A stretch of 64,000 nucleotides of DNA from Kaistia defluvii (GTDB lineage: Bacteria > Pseudomonadota > Alphaproteobacteria > Rhizobiales > Kaistiaceae). Each line of letters starts with the position of its first letter. Positions within the stretch are counted from its first letter, which is position 1. Below, piece by piece: positions 24,876-33,196 of this stretch. Location of the stretch: NCBI RefSeq assembly GCF_040548815.1, contig NZ_JBEPSM010000001.1, forward strand, positions 992,001-1,056,000, in the 5' to 3' direction. The position numbers and the translations under genes were made by a program. The notes beneath the pieces were generated by a model. The model had not been told where the DNA came from, made no database searches, and saw nothing but the letters and a program-made list of their open reading frames with translations.

Positions 24876-25952
24876 ATGCCCACGAAGGACGCGCGCAGGC
24901 TGCGGGTTGGCGTGCTCGGCTGCGGCCCGATCGCCCAGTTTGCCCATCTCGAATCCGCGGTGAAGGCCCGCAACGCCGACCTCTACGCGATCTGCGACGC
25001 GGCGCCCGACCTGCTGGCGCGAATGGGGGCGACCTACGAGCCGACCAAGGCCTATGCCGATTATGACGCCATGCTGGCCGATCCCGAGGTCGAGGCGGTC
25101 GTCGTCGCGATCTCCGACAGCTTTCACGTGCCGATGGCGATCCGCGCGCTGGAAGCCGGCAAGCCCGTGCTCTGCGAGAAGCCTCTCGGCGTCAATGTCG
25201 AGGAGGTCGAGGCGCTGAAGAAAGTCGTCGAGCGGACGGGCCTGACCCTGCAGGTCGGCCACATGAAGCGCTTCGATCCGGGGCTGGAGGCGGCAGAAAA
25301 GTTCATCCAGACGGAGATGGGCCAGATGCTCTCGCTCAAGGCCTGGTATTGCGACAGCACCCACCGCTACACGATGACCGACGCCGTCCAGCCGCTGCCG
25401 ATCACCAGCAAGCTGGCCAGGAAGCCGAGCGAGAACCCCAAGGCGGACCTCAGGCGCTATTTCATGCTCGCCCATGGCAGCCATCTGGTTGATACCGCAC
25501 GCTTTCTCTGCGGCGAGATCACCGAGGTAAGGGCGCGTCTACTGGAGCGTTTCGGCGCCTATAGTTGGTTCGTCGAGACCAGCTTCGCCAATGGCGTGCT
25601 GGGCCATCTCGACCTGACGGTCGCCGTCCGCATGGACTGGTTCGAGGGCTTCCAGCTCTATGGCGAAAACGGCAGCATCATCGCGAAGACCTACAATCCC
25701 TGGTACTTCAAATCGAGCGATGTCGAGATCTTCTCCGAGAAGGACGCGACCTATCATCGTCCGCTCGGTGCCGATGGTCACTTCTTCCGCCGCCAGCTCG
25801 AAGGCTTTACCGACACCGTCCTGAACGGCGTGCCGCAACGCGGTGCCAACATCGATGACGGGCTCGCTTCCGTACGCGCCATGGCGGCGATCGCCGAGTC
25901 GGCGCGCAGCGGCAAGTCTGTCCGCGTCGCGGACATGCAGGGGGCGGTCTGA
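24876..25952 (+). CDS. Gfo/Idh/MocA-family oxidoreductase (plus arm of sugar locus)
   Basis: Second NAD(P)-dependent oxidoreductase of the locus, 358 residues, only distantly like the minus-strand one. The Rossmann motif GVLGCGPIAQ is at about residues 12-21 and CEKPLGVNVEEVEAL holds the conserved Lys-Pro. HGSHLVDTARFLCGE supplies the His/Asp catalytic-type pair of the C-terminal domain. AGAAGGATATTCC before ATG 24876 gives a fair ribosome site. Its stop shares one base with the next start. Having two different Gfo/Idh enzymes suggests oxidation followed by reduction at another stage. Confidence 0.88.
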   Translation: MPTKDARRLRVGVLGCGPIAQFAHLESAVKARNADLYAICDAAPDLLARMGATYEPTKAYADYDAMLADPEVEAVVVAISDSFHVPMAIRALEAGKPVLCEKPLGVNVEEVEALKKVVERTGLTLQVGHMKRFDPGLEAAEKFIQTEMGQMLSLKAWYCDSTHRYTMTDAVQPLPITSKLARKPSENPKADLRRYFMLAHGSHLVDTARFLCGEITEVRARLLERFGAYSWFVETSFANGVLGHLDLTVAVRMDWFEGFQLYGENGSIIAKTYNPWYFKSSDVEIFSEKDATYHRPLGADGHFFRRQLEGFTDTVLNGVPQRGANIDDGLASVRAMAAIAESARSGKSVRVADMQGAV

Positions 25953-26776
25953 TGCGCCTCGGCATCTTCGCAAAGACGTTTTCTGGTAGCAATCCGTTAA
26001 CCGTGCTGGCTGCCGTCAAGGCGGCCGGCTACGAGACCGCGCAGTTCAACATGGCCTGCGCCGGATTGCCGGCCATGCCGGATGAAATCCCTGCGGAGGC
26101 GATCGCGGCGATCCGGCAAGCGGTCGCCGAGACCGGCGTCGAGCTGGTGGCGCTTTCCGGCACCTACAACATGATCCATCCCGACCTGGCGGTGCGCCAA
26201 GATGGAATGCGCCGGCTCGGCTTGCTGCTCGACGCCGCGCAGCAGCTCGGCATCCCTCTGGTGACGCTCTGCACTGGCACGCGCGATCCATTGGACCAGT
26301 GGGCGCACCATCCCGACAATGCGACGCCCGAGGCCTGGGCCGACCTTCTGGCCGAGATGACCAAGGCGGTCGCGCTGGCCGAGGCGACGGGTGTCGATCT
26401 CGGTATCGAGCCCGAGCAGGCGAATGTCGTCACCTCGGCCGAGGACGGCAGGCGGCTGGTCGAAGCGATCGGCTCGGAGCGGATCCGCTTCGTGCTCGAT
26501 CCGGCCAATCTGTTCGAGGTCGCGGATAGAGATACCGCGCGCGGCATCGTCGCCGACGCGGTCGAGCAATTGGCGGGCCGGATCGCCATGGCGCATGCCA
26601 AGGACCGTAACCCGGATGGCAGCTTTGCCACGGCTGGAACCGGCGTCGTGGACTTCCCGGACTTTTTCGCGCGGCTTCGGGCGGTCGGCTTCGACGGTCC
26701 CGTCGTGACCCATGGCCTCTCGGCCGAGGAGGCGCCCGGCGTCGCCCGCTATCTGTCGAGCCTGTTGCGGCCATGA
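25952..26776 (+). CDS. Sugar phosphate isomerase/epimerase (TIM barrel), second
   Basis: AP-endonuclease-2-type TIM-barrel isomerase or epimerase of 274 residues. Metal-site regions are DLGIEPEQANVV, FVLDPANLFEV and AMAHAKDRN, with a short conserved SGTYNMIHPD early on. The start ATG overlaps the previous stop (TGATG), and the next gene begins inside its stop (ATGA), so it is translated as part of one unit. It differs clearly from the first isomerase, so the two are unlikely to be redundant copies. Confidence 0.85.
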   Translation: MRLGIFAKTFSGSNPLTVLAAVKAAGYETAQFNMACAGLPAMPDEIPAEAIAAIRQAVAETGVELVALSGTYNMIHPDLAVRQDGMRRLGLLLDAAQQLGIPLVTLCTGTRDPLDQWAHHPDNATPEAWADLLAEMTKAVALAEATGVDLGIEPEQANVVTSAEDGRRLVEAIGSERIRFVLDPANLFEVADRDTARGIVADAVEQLAGRIAMAHAKDRNPDGSFATAGTGVVDFPDFFARLRAVGFDGPVVTHGLSAEEAPGVARYLSSLLRP

Positions 26777-27600
26777 CCCATTCGACCTTCCAGCGCGACG
26801 ATGCAGACCTCAGCGTCTTCGACAGCGGGACAGGCCTGCCGGTCGTGTTCCAGCACGGCCTCGGCGGCGACAATGGCCAGGTGGTGGAGAATTTCCCGGA
26901 TGGCCCCGCCTATCGCCGGCTGACCGTCGAATGCCGGGCGCAGGGCCAGTCGCAACCCGGCACCACGCGGCCGTTCTCGATCGCCATGTTCGCTTCCGAC
27001 ATCCTCGCCGTCTGCGACGCGCGCGGCATCGATCGCTTCGTCATGGGCGGCATCTCGATGGGCGCGGCGATCGCGCTGCATATCGCCCATCGCCATTCGG
27101 ACCGCGTCGCCGGTCTCGTGCTGGCGCGTCCGGCCTGGCTGTTCGATACGGCACCGGAAAACATGCGGCCCTATGCGCTGGTCGCGGAGCACCTGCGACG
27201 TCATCCGCCAGAGGAAGCCAAGGCCACGTTCGCCAGCTCGCCTTTGGCGCAGGATCTCGCCATTCACGCGCCCGACAATCTCGCCTCGCTGCTGAAATTC
27301 TTCGATCGCCCGGAGCCTGCCGTTACCGCCGACCTACTCGGCGGCATCGCGCTCGACGGGCCCGGCGTCACCGAGGAGGAGGCGAGGGCGCTCGGTGTGC
27401 CGACGCTGGTGATCGGGCATCGCGTCGATTCCGTCCATCCGCTCGCCTATGCGCAGCGTCTCGCCGAGATCATCCCCGGCGCCCGCCTGGCGGAGATAGC
27501 GCCCAAGGCGACCGACAAGCCGCGTCATATCCACGAATTCCGCAGCGAACTGGACAGCTTCCTGCGCACCCTCGATCCGTCCCGGGAGACGAACCCATGA
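26773..27600 (+). CDS. Alpha/beta-hydrolase
   Basis: Alpha/beta-hydrolase fold protein, 275 residues, likely cytoplasmic. The oxyanion-hole region VVFQHGLGGDNGQVVE, the nucleophile elbow GGISMGAAIALHIA (serine in GISMG) and the C-terminal histidine region DKPRHIHEF are present; the acid is probably in VIGHRVDSVHP. In a sugar pathway it could open a sugar lactone or remove an acyl or carbonate group. The ATGA overlaps at both ends place it firmly in the operon. Its substrate cannot be read from sequence. Confidence 0.85.
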   Translation: MTHSTFQRDDADLSVFDSGTGLPVVFQHGLGGDNGQVVENFPDGPAYRRLTVECRAQGQSQPGTTRPFSIAMFASDILAVCDARGIDRFVMGGISMGAAIALHIAHRHSDRVAGLVLARPAWLFDTAPENMRPYALVAEHLRRHPPEEAKATFASSPLAQDLAIHAPDNLASLLKFFDRPEPAVTADLLGGIALDGPGVTEEEARALGVPTLVIGHRVDSVHPLAYAQRLAEIIPGARLAEIAPKATDKPRHIHEFRSELDSFLRTLDPSRETNP

Positions 27601-28328
27601 CCGCTACCAACAAGCCCGCTGCCGGCTGGCTCCAGGCCCTGCCGCGCGACCGAATGCTCGGCGAATTCTCGCTATGGTCGGCCGATCTCTGCAACATGGA
27701 ACGCGATCTCGCCCGCATCGAGCCGCATGTCGATATCTGCCATATCGACGTCGCCGACGGCCATTTCGCGCCGGCCCTGCTATTCTTTCCCGATCTCGTC
27801 GCCCGCATCCGCGGCCTGACGCGCAAGCCGCTGCACGTGCACCTGATGGTCCAGGACAGCATCCTGCTGTCGCAGATCGAGCAGTTCGCGGAAGCGGGCG
27901 CCGACCTCATCTCCATCCACGTCGAAAACGCCGCCGTGGCCGAAGAGGCGCTGGCGCGGATCGCAGAACTCGGCGTCGAGACCGGCATGGTCGTGCGGCT
28001 GGAAACCCCGCTCGAGACCGTGAAGCCGTGGCTTTCAAAACTCGCCTTCGTGACGCTGCTCGGCACGGCGATCGGCGTGAAGGGCGTGGGGCTCGCGGAG
28101 GAAGCCTGCCCGCGGCTTCAGGCCGTCCGCGCCATGCTGAAGGAAGCGGGCCTCGAGGACTCCGTCCGCCTCGCCTCCGATGGCGGCAACCGGCACGATA
28201 CCGTGCCGCGCCTGCGCGCCGCCGGCGCCGAGACCGTCGTGCTGGGCTCGCTCGCCTTCGGCGATCCCGATCTCGCCGCCCGCATGGCGTGGCTGCACGC
28301 GCTTCCCGGCCCGGGCGAGGCGGCATGA
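27597..28328 (+). CDS. Ribulose-phosphate 3-epimerase family protein
   Basis: TIM-barrel epimerase of 243 residues, related to Rpe and AlsE (allulose-6-phosphate 3-epimerase). FSLWSADLCNMERDL replaces the usual SILSADF opening. DICHIDVADGHFAPALLFFPDLV carries the metal-binding His and Asp, HVHLMVQD the next His, and LASDGGNRHDTVPRLRAAGAE the catalytic Asp with the phosphate loop. Overlaps of four bases occur at both ends. Divergence from housekeeping Rpe and the adjacent ROK kinase suggest a dedicated sugar-phosphate, as in the E. coli alsE-alsK pair. Confidence 0.85.
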   Translation: MTATNKPAAGWLQALPRDRMLGEFSLWSADLCNMERDLARIEPHVDICHIDVADGHFAPALLFFPDLVARIRGLTRKPLHVHLMVQDSILLSQIEQFAEAGADLISIHVENAAVAEEALARIAELGVETGMVVRLETPLETVKPWLSKLAFVTLLGTAIGVKGVGLAEEACPRLQAVRAMLKEAGLEDSVRLASDGGNRHDTVPRLRAAGAETVVLGSLAFGDPDLAARMAWLHALPGPGEAA

Positions 28329-29275
28329 CGCGCGCGGCGCTCGCCATCGATCTCGGTGGTACGGACCTGCGCGCCGCCGTCGTCGAGGCGACCGGCCGCG
28401 TCGCCGCCTTCGCATCGACGCCGACCGATGCGAAGGGTGGCCCCGACGCGGTCATCGCCCAGATGGTGGCGCTGCTCGGTCAGGTGCGCGCCGAGACGCC
28501 GGAAGCGGACATCGTCGGCCTCGGCGTTGGAGCGCCCGGTCCTCTCGATCCCGATGCGGGCATCGTCGTCGATGCGCCGACGCTCGTCGGCTGGCGCAAC
28601 GTACCGCTCGCCGCCATCCTGTCCGAGCGTCTCGGTGTCGCCGTCCGGCTGGAAAACGACGCCAACGCAGCCGCTCTCGGCGAATGGCGCTTTGGCGCCG
28701 GGCAGGGCACGCAATCCCTCGTTTTCGTGACCGTCTCGACCGGTATCGGCGGCGGGGTGATCGTCGACGGGCACCTGCTGCATGGACGTCGCGGTCTCGC
28801 CGGAGAGATCGGTCACATGGCGGTTTCCGAGCGGCCGGTGCGCTGCGCCTGTGGCGGTCTCGGCTGCTGGGAGGCCTTTGCCTCGGGCACGGCGCTGGCG
28901 CGCGAGGCCAGCCATTTGGTGGCGTCCGGCGGCGCGCCCGGGATCGGCCGTCTCGCCGGAAGCGATCCGGTCACCGGCCGGCATGTCGCCGAGGCCGCCC
29001 GGCAGGGCGACGGGCCCGCACTGCAGCTGCTGGATGAGGAGGCGCGCTGGCTCGGCGTCGGCCTGACCAATCTGCTGCATCTCTACTCGCCGGAACGGCT
29101 GATCCTGGGCGGCGGCGTCGGCAGCCTGCTGCCGATGATACAGGAGCGCATCCGGCGCACGATTGGGGAACGGGCGATGGCGGCGTTTCGCGACGTGCCG
29201 GTGGTCCAGGCCGCGCTCGGCCGCAATGCCGGCCTTGTCGGCGCCGCCAGCCTCATGCTTCCGGAGGCATCATGA
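28325..29275 (+). CDS. ROK-family sugar kinase
   Basis: ROK kinase of 316 residues, predicted to phosphorylate a hexose or its derivative in the cytoplasm. The ATP motif AIDLGGTDLRAAVVE is at the N-terminus, the catalytic Asp lies in LENDANAAALGEWRFGAG, and the zinc-binding signature is CACGGLGCWE. GEIGHMAV includes the zinc His. There is no N-terminal helix-turn-helix, so this is an enzyme, not a ROK repressor. ATGA overlaps join it to the epimerase gene before and the DeoR gene after. Confidence 0.9.
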   Translation: MTRAALAIDLGGTDLRAAVVEATGRVAAFASTPTDAKGGPDAVIAQMVALLGQVRAETPEADIVGLGVGAPGPLDPDAGIVVDAPTLVGWRNVPLAAILSERLGVAVRLENDANAAALGEWRFGAGQGTQSLVFVTVSTGIGGGVIVDGHLLHGRRGLAGEIGHMAVSERPVRCACGGLGCWEAFASGTALAREASHLVASGGAPGIGRLAGSDPVTGRHVAEAARQGDGPALQLLDEEARWLGVGLTNLLHLYSPERLILGGGVGSLLPMIQERIRRTIGERAMAAFRDVPVVQAALGRNAGLVGAASLMLPEAS

Positions 29276-30096
29276 GCCAGGACGACAGCCACACGACCGT
29301 TCCCACCGAATCCGACGCAGCCGGCGGTGCGCTGCCGGCGCTTCGGCATAGCCGGCTGCTGCAATACTTGCAGGACCGCGGGCAGGCGACCGTCGCCGAA
29401 CTCGTCACGCTGCTGGACGTCTCGCGCGATACGGTGCGCCGGGACCTGGATCTGCTGGAACGACGCGGGCTGCTGGTCCGGACCCATGGCGGCGCGGTGA
29501 CCAAGGATCGCCTCGTCCGGGTCGACACGACCATGGGCCTGCGCATGGACGAACATGTCGAGGCCAAGCGGCGGATCGGGCATGCGGCCTCCGACCTCAT
29601 CCGCGATGATGAGACTCTGATCCTGAATGGTGGCTCGACGATCTGCTTCTTTGCAGCGGCGCTGGGCGGGCGGCGCAGCCTCACCATCGTGACAAACAAT
29701 CTGCGTTTGCCGGCCGTGGTGCCGGAAGGCAGCATCCAGTCGATCCACATCCTCGGCGGGTCGTATTGGCCCAACTACCAGGTGACGATCGGCGCCATCG
29801 GCTTCGCGGCGGTCGCCGGCATCCATGCCGACACGGCGGTGATCGGCTGTTCCGGCGTCTCGGCGTCCGGCATCTCAATGACCAAGCTGGACGAGGCGGC
29901 GCATACCGCCGGCATGATCGGCGTCGCGTCGCGCACCATCGTCGTGGCCGATCAGAGCAAGTTCGGCATCACGGCCTTCGCCAACATCGCGCCGCTCGAT
30001 GATATCCAGTGCCTCGTCACGGATGCCGAGCCACCGCCGGAACTCGCCGCCGCGCTGGAGCGGGCAGGGGTGCAGGTGATCGTCTGCGGGGAGTGA
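29272..30096 (+). CDS. DeoR-family transcriptional regulator of the sugar locus
   Basis: Repressor-type protein of 274 residues. The N-terminal HTH spans about residues 25-75, with the family signature in VAELVTLLDVSRDTVRRDLDLLERRGLLVRTHGGA (split about 40-75). The C-terminal DeoR sensor domain has LILNGGSTICFFA and TIVTNNLRLP, the sugar-phosphate-binding loop typical of the family, and VVADQSKFG near the end. It closes the operon by an ATGA overlap and probably represses it through the inverted repeats at 23893-23985, relieved by a phosphorylated intermediate made by the ROK kinase. Confidence 0.9.
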   Translation: MSQDDSHTTVPTESDAAGGALPALRHSRLLQYLQDRGQATVAELVTLLDVSRDTVRRDLDLLERRGLLVRTHGGAVTKDRLVRVDTTMGLRMDEHVEAKRRIGHAASDLIRDDETLILNGGSTICFFAAALGGRRSLTIVTNNLRLPAVVPEGSIQSIHILGGSYWPNYQVTIGAIGFAAVAGIHADTAVIGCSGVSASGISMTKLDEAAHTAGMIGVASRTIVVADQSKFGITAFANIAPLDDIQCLVTDAEPPPELAAALERAGVQVIVCGE

Positions 30097-30143
30097 GGGC
30101 GCGGCCTGGTTGGAAAGATTTGATCCGCAGCCCGAGCGGGCTC

Positions 30144-30248
30144 GTCGCCCCGGCGAAGGCCGGGGCCCGTAGGCACAGGCCTTTCAAGGCTCAGCATAAT
30201 TTCTGGTCAGGGGCGGTGGGTATGGATCCCGGCCTTCGCCGGGATGAC
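30144..30248. repeat. Composite palindromic repeat, type A, copy 1
   Basis: Two GC-rich hairpins, CCCCGGCGAAGGCCGGGG (from 30148) and ATCCCGGCCTTCGCCGGGAT near the end, are joined by about 65 bases of unique DNA; the whole unit begins GTCG and ends GATGAC. A second copy lies in reverse order at 37166-37272. It resembles rhizobial intergenic mosaic elements. Confidence 0.75.
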
Positions 30249-30309
30249 GGCGGAGCGGAGGGCAGATGAAAAACTTACAACACGGGAACTCGCAGTGTCC
30301 GCAGAGGCC

Positions 30310-30473
30310 CTTCACCTCTCCCTGAAGGAGAGGTCGACGGCCGAAAGGCCGGCGGGTGAGGGGTTACGGCCTCACCGGTCAGGCTCCCGACAGCATGTTG
30401 TTCTAGCCGGATGGTTCCCTAAACCCTCGCCCGGAGCTGCGCTCCGACCTTTCCCCCAGGCAGAGGTGAAGGG
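30310..30473. repeat. Intergenic repeat, type B, copy 1
   Basis: It opens with CTTCACCTCTCCCT, continues GTCGACGGCCG...GGCCGGCGGGTGAGGG, has TTCCCTAAACCCTC in the middle and ends with CTCCGACCT...GAGGTGAAGG, so the ends form long imperfect inverted repeats. Near-identical in layout to 37386-37546, and related to 53426-53537. It fills most of the gap between the DeoR gene and hspQ; no gene is seen there. Confidence 0.8.
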
Positions 30474-30504
30474 AAAAAAACCTCACCATCTCAACGGCCG
30501 CGAG

Positions 30505-30840
30505 CTAGTTCAGCGCGCCGACCTTGCGGGCCACATAGACGTCGCCGCGGCGCTCGGAGAAATATTCGCGGATCTGCGGGTGGCGCAGGGGCTCGTCGGA
30601 ATCGTCGGCCAGCAGGTTTTGCTCCGAGACATAGGCGACATATTCCGTGTCGGCGTTCTCGGCGAGCAGGTGATAGAAGGGCTGGTCCCGCGACGGCCGC
30701 GCATCGGCGGGGATCGCGTCCCACCATTCCTCGGTGTTGGAAAAGACAGGATCGACGTCGAAGATCACGCCGCGGAACGGGAAGCTCCGGTGGCGGACGA
30801 TCTGTCCGATCTGGAATTTGGCTGTACGCGGCTGAACCAT
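30505..30840 (-). CDS. hspQ: Heat shock protein HspQ (hemimethylated-DNA-binding YccV-like)
   Basis: Small protein of 111 residues of the HspQ/YccV family, linked to Lon-dependent proteolysis control in E. coli and to heat response. TAKFQIGQIVRHRSFPFRGV and FDVDPVFSNTEEWWDAIP are diagnostic, followed by DQPFYHLLAENADTEYVAYV and a basic C-terminal tail. ATG 30840 is chosen because GGACAGG lies close upstream and the family starts just before AKFQIGQ; an ATG at 30876 would add twelve residues. Monocistronic, next to a repeat cluster. Confidence 0.9.
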   Translation of the reverse strand: MVQPRTAKFQIGQIVRHRSFPFRGVIFDVDPVFSNTEEWWDAIPADARPSRDQPFYHLLAENADTEYVAYVSEQNLLADDSDEPLRHPQIREYFSERRGDVYVARKVGALN

Positions 30841-30940
30841 GGCCTGTCCACTTGTCACGGGCTGGCCAAAAGCCACGATGTCCGCGCCGCGTCAACCTCC
30901 GCGAACCATTTAGCCGCCTGAGGGACTTTGACGCTTGGGT

Positions 30941-32101
30941 TCAAAGATGCGGCGTAAGCCCCTGGCGCATCACCAGGCGCTTCAGCTTCGGCAGCCGGTC
31001 GATGGCGTAGAGGCCGACGCCGCGCAGGGCCTGGACCGGCAGGAAATCGGTCAGCAGCGTGCGGTTCAACGCGTCGACCGCCGTCGTCCTTGAGAGCACG
31101 TCACCAATCCGGGCGCGATCATAGGCGGAGATCGCCTCGGCGCTGCCGGGATCGGCGCGATGGTCGCGAACCACGCCGGCGAAGGCCGCGGCATCGCGCA
31201 GGCCCAGATTGAGCCCCTGCGCGCCGATCGGCGGAAACACATGCGCGGCTTCGCCGATCAGCGCGATGCGCCGGGCCGCGAAATGACGCGCCGTCTGACC
31301 GGAAAGCGGGAAGACCTGCCGGTTGCCGGCGATGGTGATCTTGCCGACGATCGAGCGGGAGCGCCGCTCGAATTCGGCCGCCAGCGCCTCGTCATCCAGC
31401 TTGGAAAGACGCTCCGCTTCGGCGGGGCTTTCGACGCAGACGATCGCCGAGCGAAGGCCCGGCATCGGCACGATGGTGAACGGGCCGGTTTCGGTGTGGA
31501 ACTCGGTCGAGACGTCGTCATGCGGCCGGCTGTGCGCGATGTTCGCCACCAAAGCTGCCTGCGGATAGGACCAGCTTCGCACCGCGAGGCCGGCCGCGTC
31601 GCGGGCCTTGGAACGCCTTCCATCCGCCGCGCCGAGAAGCTTCGCCCGCACCTCGGCGCCATCCGTGGTCACGACGCGGACCGAATCCTCCGATGGCAGG
31701 ATTTCCGATGCGAAGCCCGTGACGCGCTCGATGCCGGCCTGTTCGATCGCTTCATCCAGCGCGGCGATGAGCACGGCATTGGGGATGTTGTAGCCGAATG
31801 CCTCGCGGCCAACCTCATGCGCATGGAACTCGACCAGCGGCGCCCGGATCAGGCGGCGCGTAGCATCGACGATTCGCATGGTGCGAAGTGGCGCGGATTT
31901 CGCTTCCACCGACGCCCAGACGCCGGTTTCCTGCAGGATCTCAACCGAGGCGCCGAGCATGGCAACGGTGCGCTCGTCGCGCGGCGGTGTGTTGGGGGCG
32001 ATCAGTGTGACCGAGGCGCCGTGACGGCGTGCCAGCAGGGCAGCCACCAGCCCTGCCGGGCCACCACCGACGACGGCTACATCGCGAAGATCATCACTCA
32101 T
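30941..32101 (-). CDS. UbiH/COQ6-family FAD-dependent monooxygenase
   Basis: Flavoprotein hydroxylase, 386 residues, of the UbiH/UbiF/VisC group, probably adding a ring hydroxyl during ubiquinone synthesis. FAD motifs are VAVVGGGPAGLVAALLA (residues 8-24), the DG motif GAADGRRSKAR, and GEAAHVFPPIGAQGLNLGLRDA, the GD motif with Glu in place of the usual Asp. The start overlaps the stop of the YeeE-like gene (ATGA), so it is last in a three-gene minus operon with the two sulfur-transport halves; the functional reason is unclear. Which ring position it acts on cannot be told. Confidence 0.85.
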   Translation of the reverse strand: MSDDLRDVAVVGGGPAGLVAALLARRHGASVTLIAPNTPPRDERTVAMLGASVEILQETGVWASVEAKSAPLRTMRIVDATRRLIRAPLVEFHAHEVGREAFGYNIPNAVLIAALDEAIEQAGIERVTGFASEILPSEDSVRVVTTDGAEVRAKLLGAADGRRSKARDAAGLAVRSWSYPQAALVANIAHSRPHDDVSTEFHTETGPFTIVPMPGLRSAIVCVESPAEAERLSKLDDEALAAEFERRSRSIVGKITIAGNRQVFPLSGQTARHFAARRIALIGEAAHVFPPIGAQGLNLGLRDAAAFAGVVRDHRADPGSAEAISAYDRARIGDVLSRTTAVDALNRTLLTDFLPVQALRGVGLYAIDRLPKLKRLVMRQGLTPHL

Positions 32102-32574
32102 GACGGGGCCTGCGTTCTTGAATCGCCTGGGTTGGAGCGGCTACGGACCAGCCGGACGGCCAGGGCGCCGATCGCCATTGCGACGAGGAAGATCAGTATG
32201 TCGGGCAGCGCGAACGCAATATTGGCGATCGCCGGGCCCGGACACAAGCCGGAGAGGCCCCAGCCGACCCCGAACAGGACTGAGCCCAGCACCAGAGGAG
32301 CGTCGACGCGCCGCGCCGCCGGGCCGGAGAAGGTCGAGGCGGCGATCGGATGGCGGTGGCGGTGTGCGATGCGGATGGCCGCCATGCTGACCAGCACGGC
32401 CGAGGCCAGAACAAAGGCGAGGCTCGGGTCCCAGCCGCCCGTGGCGATGGCCCCGATGTCGAGGAAGGCCTTCACCTTGGCCGGATAGATCATGCCGGAG
32501 ATCGCGAGGCCGAGGCCGAACAGCAGCCCCGACGCGAGGGCGCCCAGATAAAACGCAGTCGGTCGTGCGATCAA
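32098..32574 (-). CDS. YeeE/YedE-type (DUF6691) transporter half, C-terminal part
   Basis: Membrane protein of 158 residues with about four helices, one half of a YeeE/YedE (TsuA-like) sulfur-compound transporter. Family features are FGLGLAISGMIYPAKVKAFLDI, WDPSLAFVLASAVL, and FGVGWGLSGLCPGPAI, whose Cys-Pro-Gly is the conserved cysteine motif. The start is a TTG at 32574 overlapping the previous stop (TTGA); no earlier in-frame start fits, and the next ATG would lose the first helix. Encoded with its partner half and with the UbiH-like gene. Confidence 0.8.
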   Translation of the reverse strand: MIARPTAFYLGALASGLLFGLGLAISGMIYPAKVKAFLDIGAIATGGWDPSLAFVLASAVLVSMAAIRIAHRHRHPIAASTFSGPAARRVDAPLVLGSVLFGVGWGLSGLCPGPAIANIAFALPDILIFLVAMAIGALAVRLVRSRSNPGDSRTQAPS

Positions 32575-33008
32575 AGCCCGTGCCTCACGACATAGACCGT
32601 GGCGATGGCGGAAAGCATGAAGACGAGCACGGCGACGATCGAGCGGGCCGAGAGCCGCGCCAGTCCGCAGACGCCGTGACCCGACGTGCACCCCCGCGCG
32701 AGCGCCGTGCCGACGCCAACGAGAAGCCCGGAGGCGGCCAGTTCGTACCGGCCGATGCCGAGGCTCGGCATGGCCGCGGATGCGTCGGAAATCAGCCGGG
32801 GCGCGAAGGCCAGGCCGAGGGCCGCGCCGAGCGGGAGTCCGACCAGGAACAGCAGCCGCCACCGCACGTCGTCGAGGCGCCCAGACAGCGCCGAGCCGAA
32901 GATCGACGAGATGCCGGCGATGCGGCCGTTGACAATCCACAGCAGGCCGGCGGCGGCGCCAATCAAGGCGCCTCCGATCGTCGCGGATATGGGCGAAAAG
33001 CCGATCAT
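32571..33008 (-). CDS. YeeE/YedE-type transporter half, N-terminal part
   Basis: Membrane protein of 145 residues with four likely helices, partner of the gene at 32098. GALIGAAAGLLWIVNGRIAGISS is the family opening and GCTSGHGVCGLARLS the conserved cysteine signature for thiosulfate or related sulfur species. ATG 33008 has CGGGAGAT a few bases upstream. Together the two halves equal one full-length YeeE (about 300-350 residues), a split found in many proteobacteria next to sulfur enzymes; no rhodanese or sulfide dehydrogenase is adjacent here. Confidence 0.85.
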   Translation of the reverse strand: MIGFSPISATIGGALIGAAAGLLWIVNGRIAGISSIFGSALSGRLDDVRWRLLFLVGLPLGAALGLAFAPRLISDASAAMPSLGIGRYELAASGLLVGVGTALARGCTSGHGVCGLARLSARSIVAVLVFMLSAIATVYVVRHGL

Positions 33009-33196
33009 ACGGATCTCCCGAGTTGCCGGCATGGTGGTCGAGGCGTCCGGGAGGGGCAATCCTGTCAGATGTCGCAGGTCACGACGCCGCAGAGGCTATT
33101 GCCAGTGAGCCGTTCTGCACGTATCGACAGTTCATGCAGCCAAAGGCGCTGGATGCGGCTCCCACCTCCTGGCGGCCGGTGCAGCAGGGGAGCCTC

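Noticed and set aside
30097..30504. CRISPR array or tRNA in the repeat-rich gap
   Set aside because: Repeats are few, unequal in spacing and palindromic at different scales; no cloverleaf or regular repeat-spacer pattern was found.
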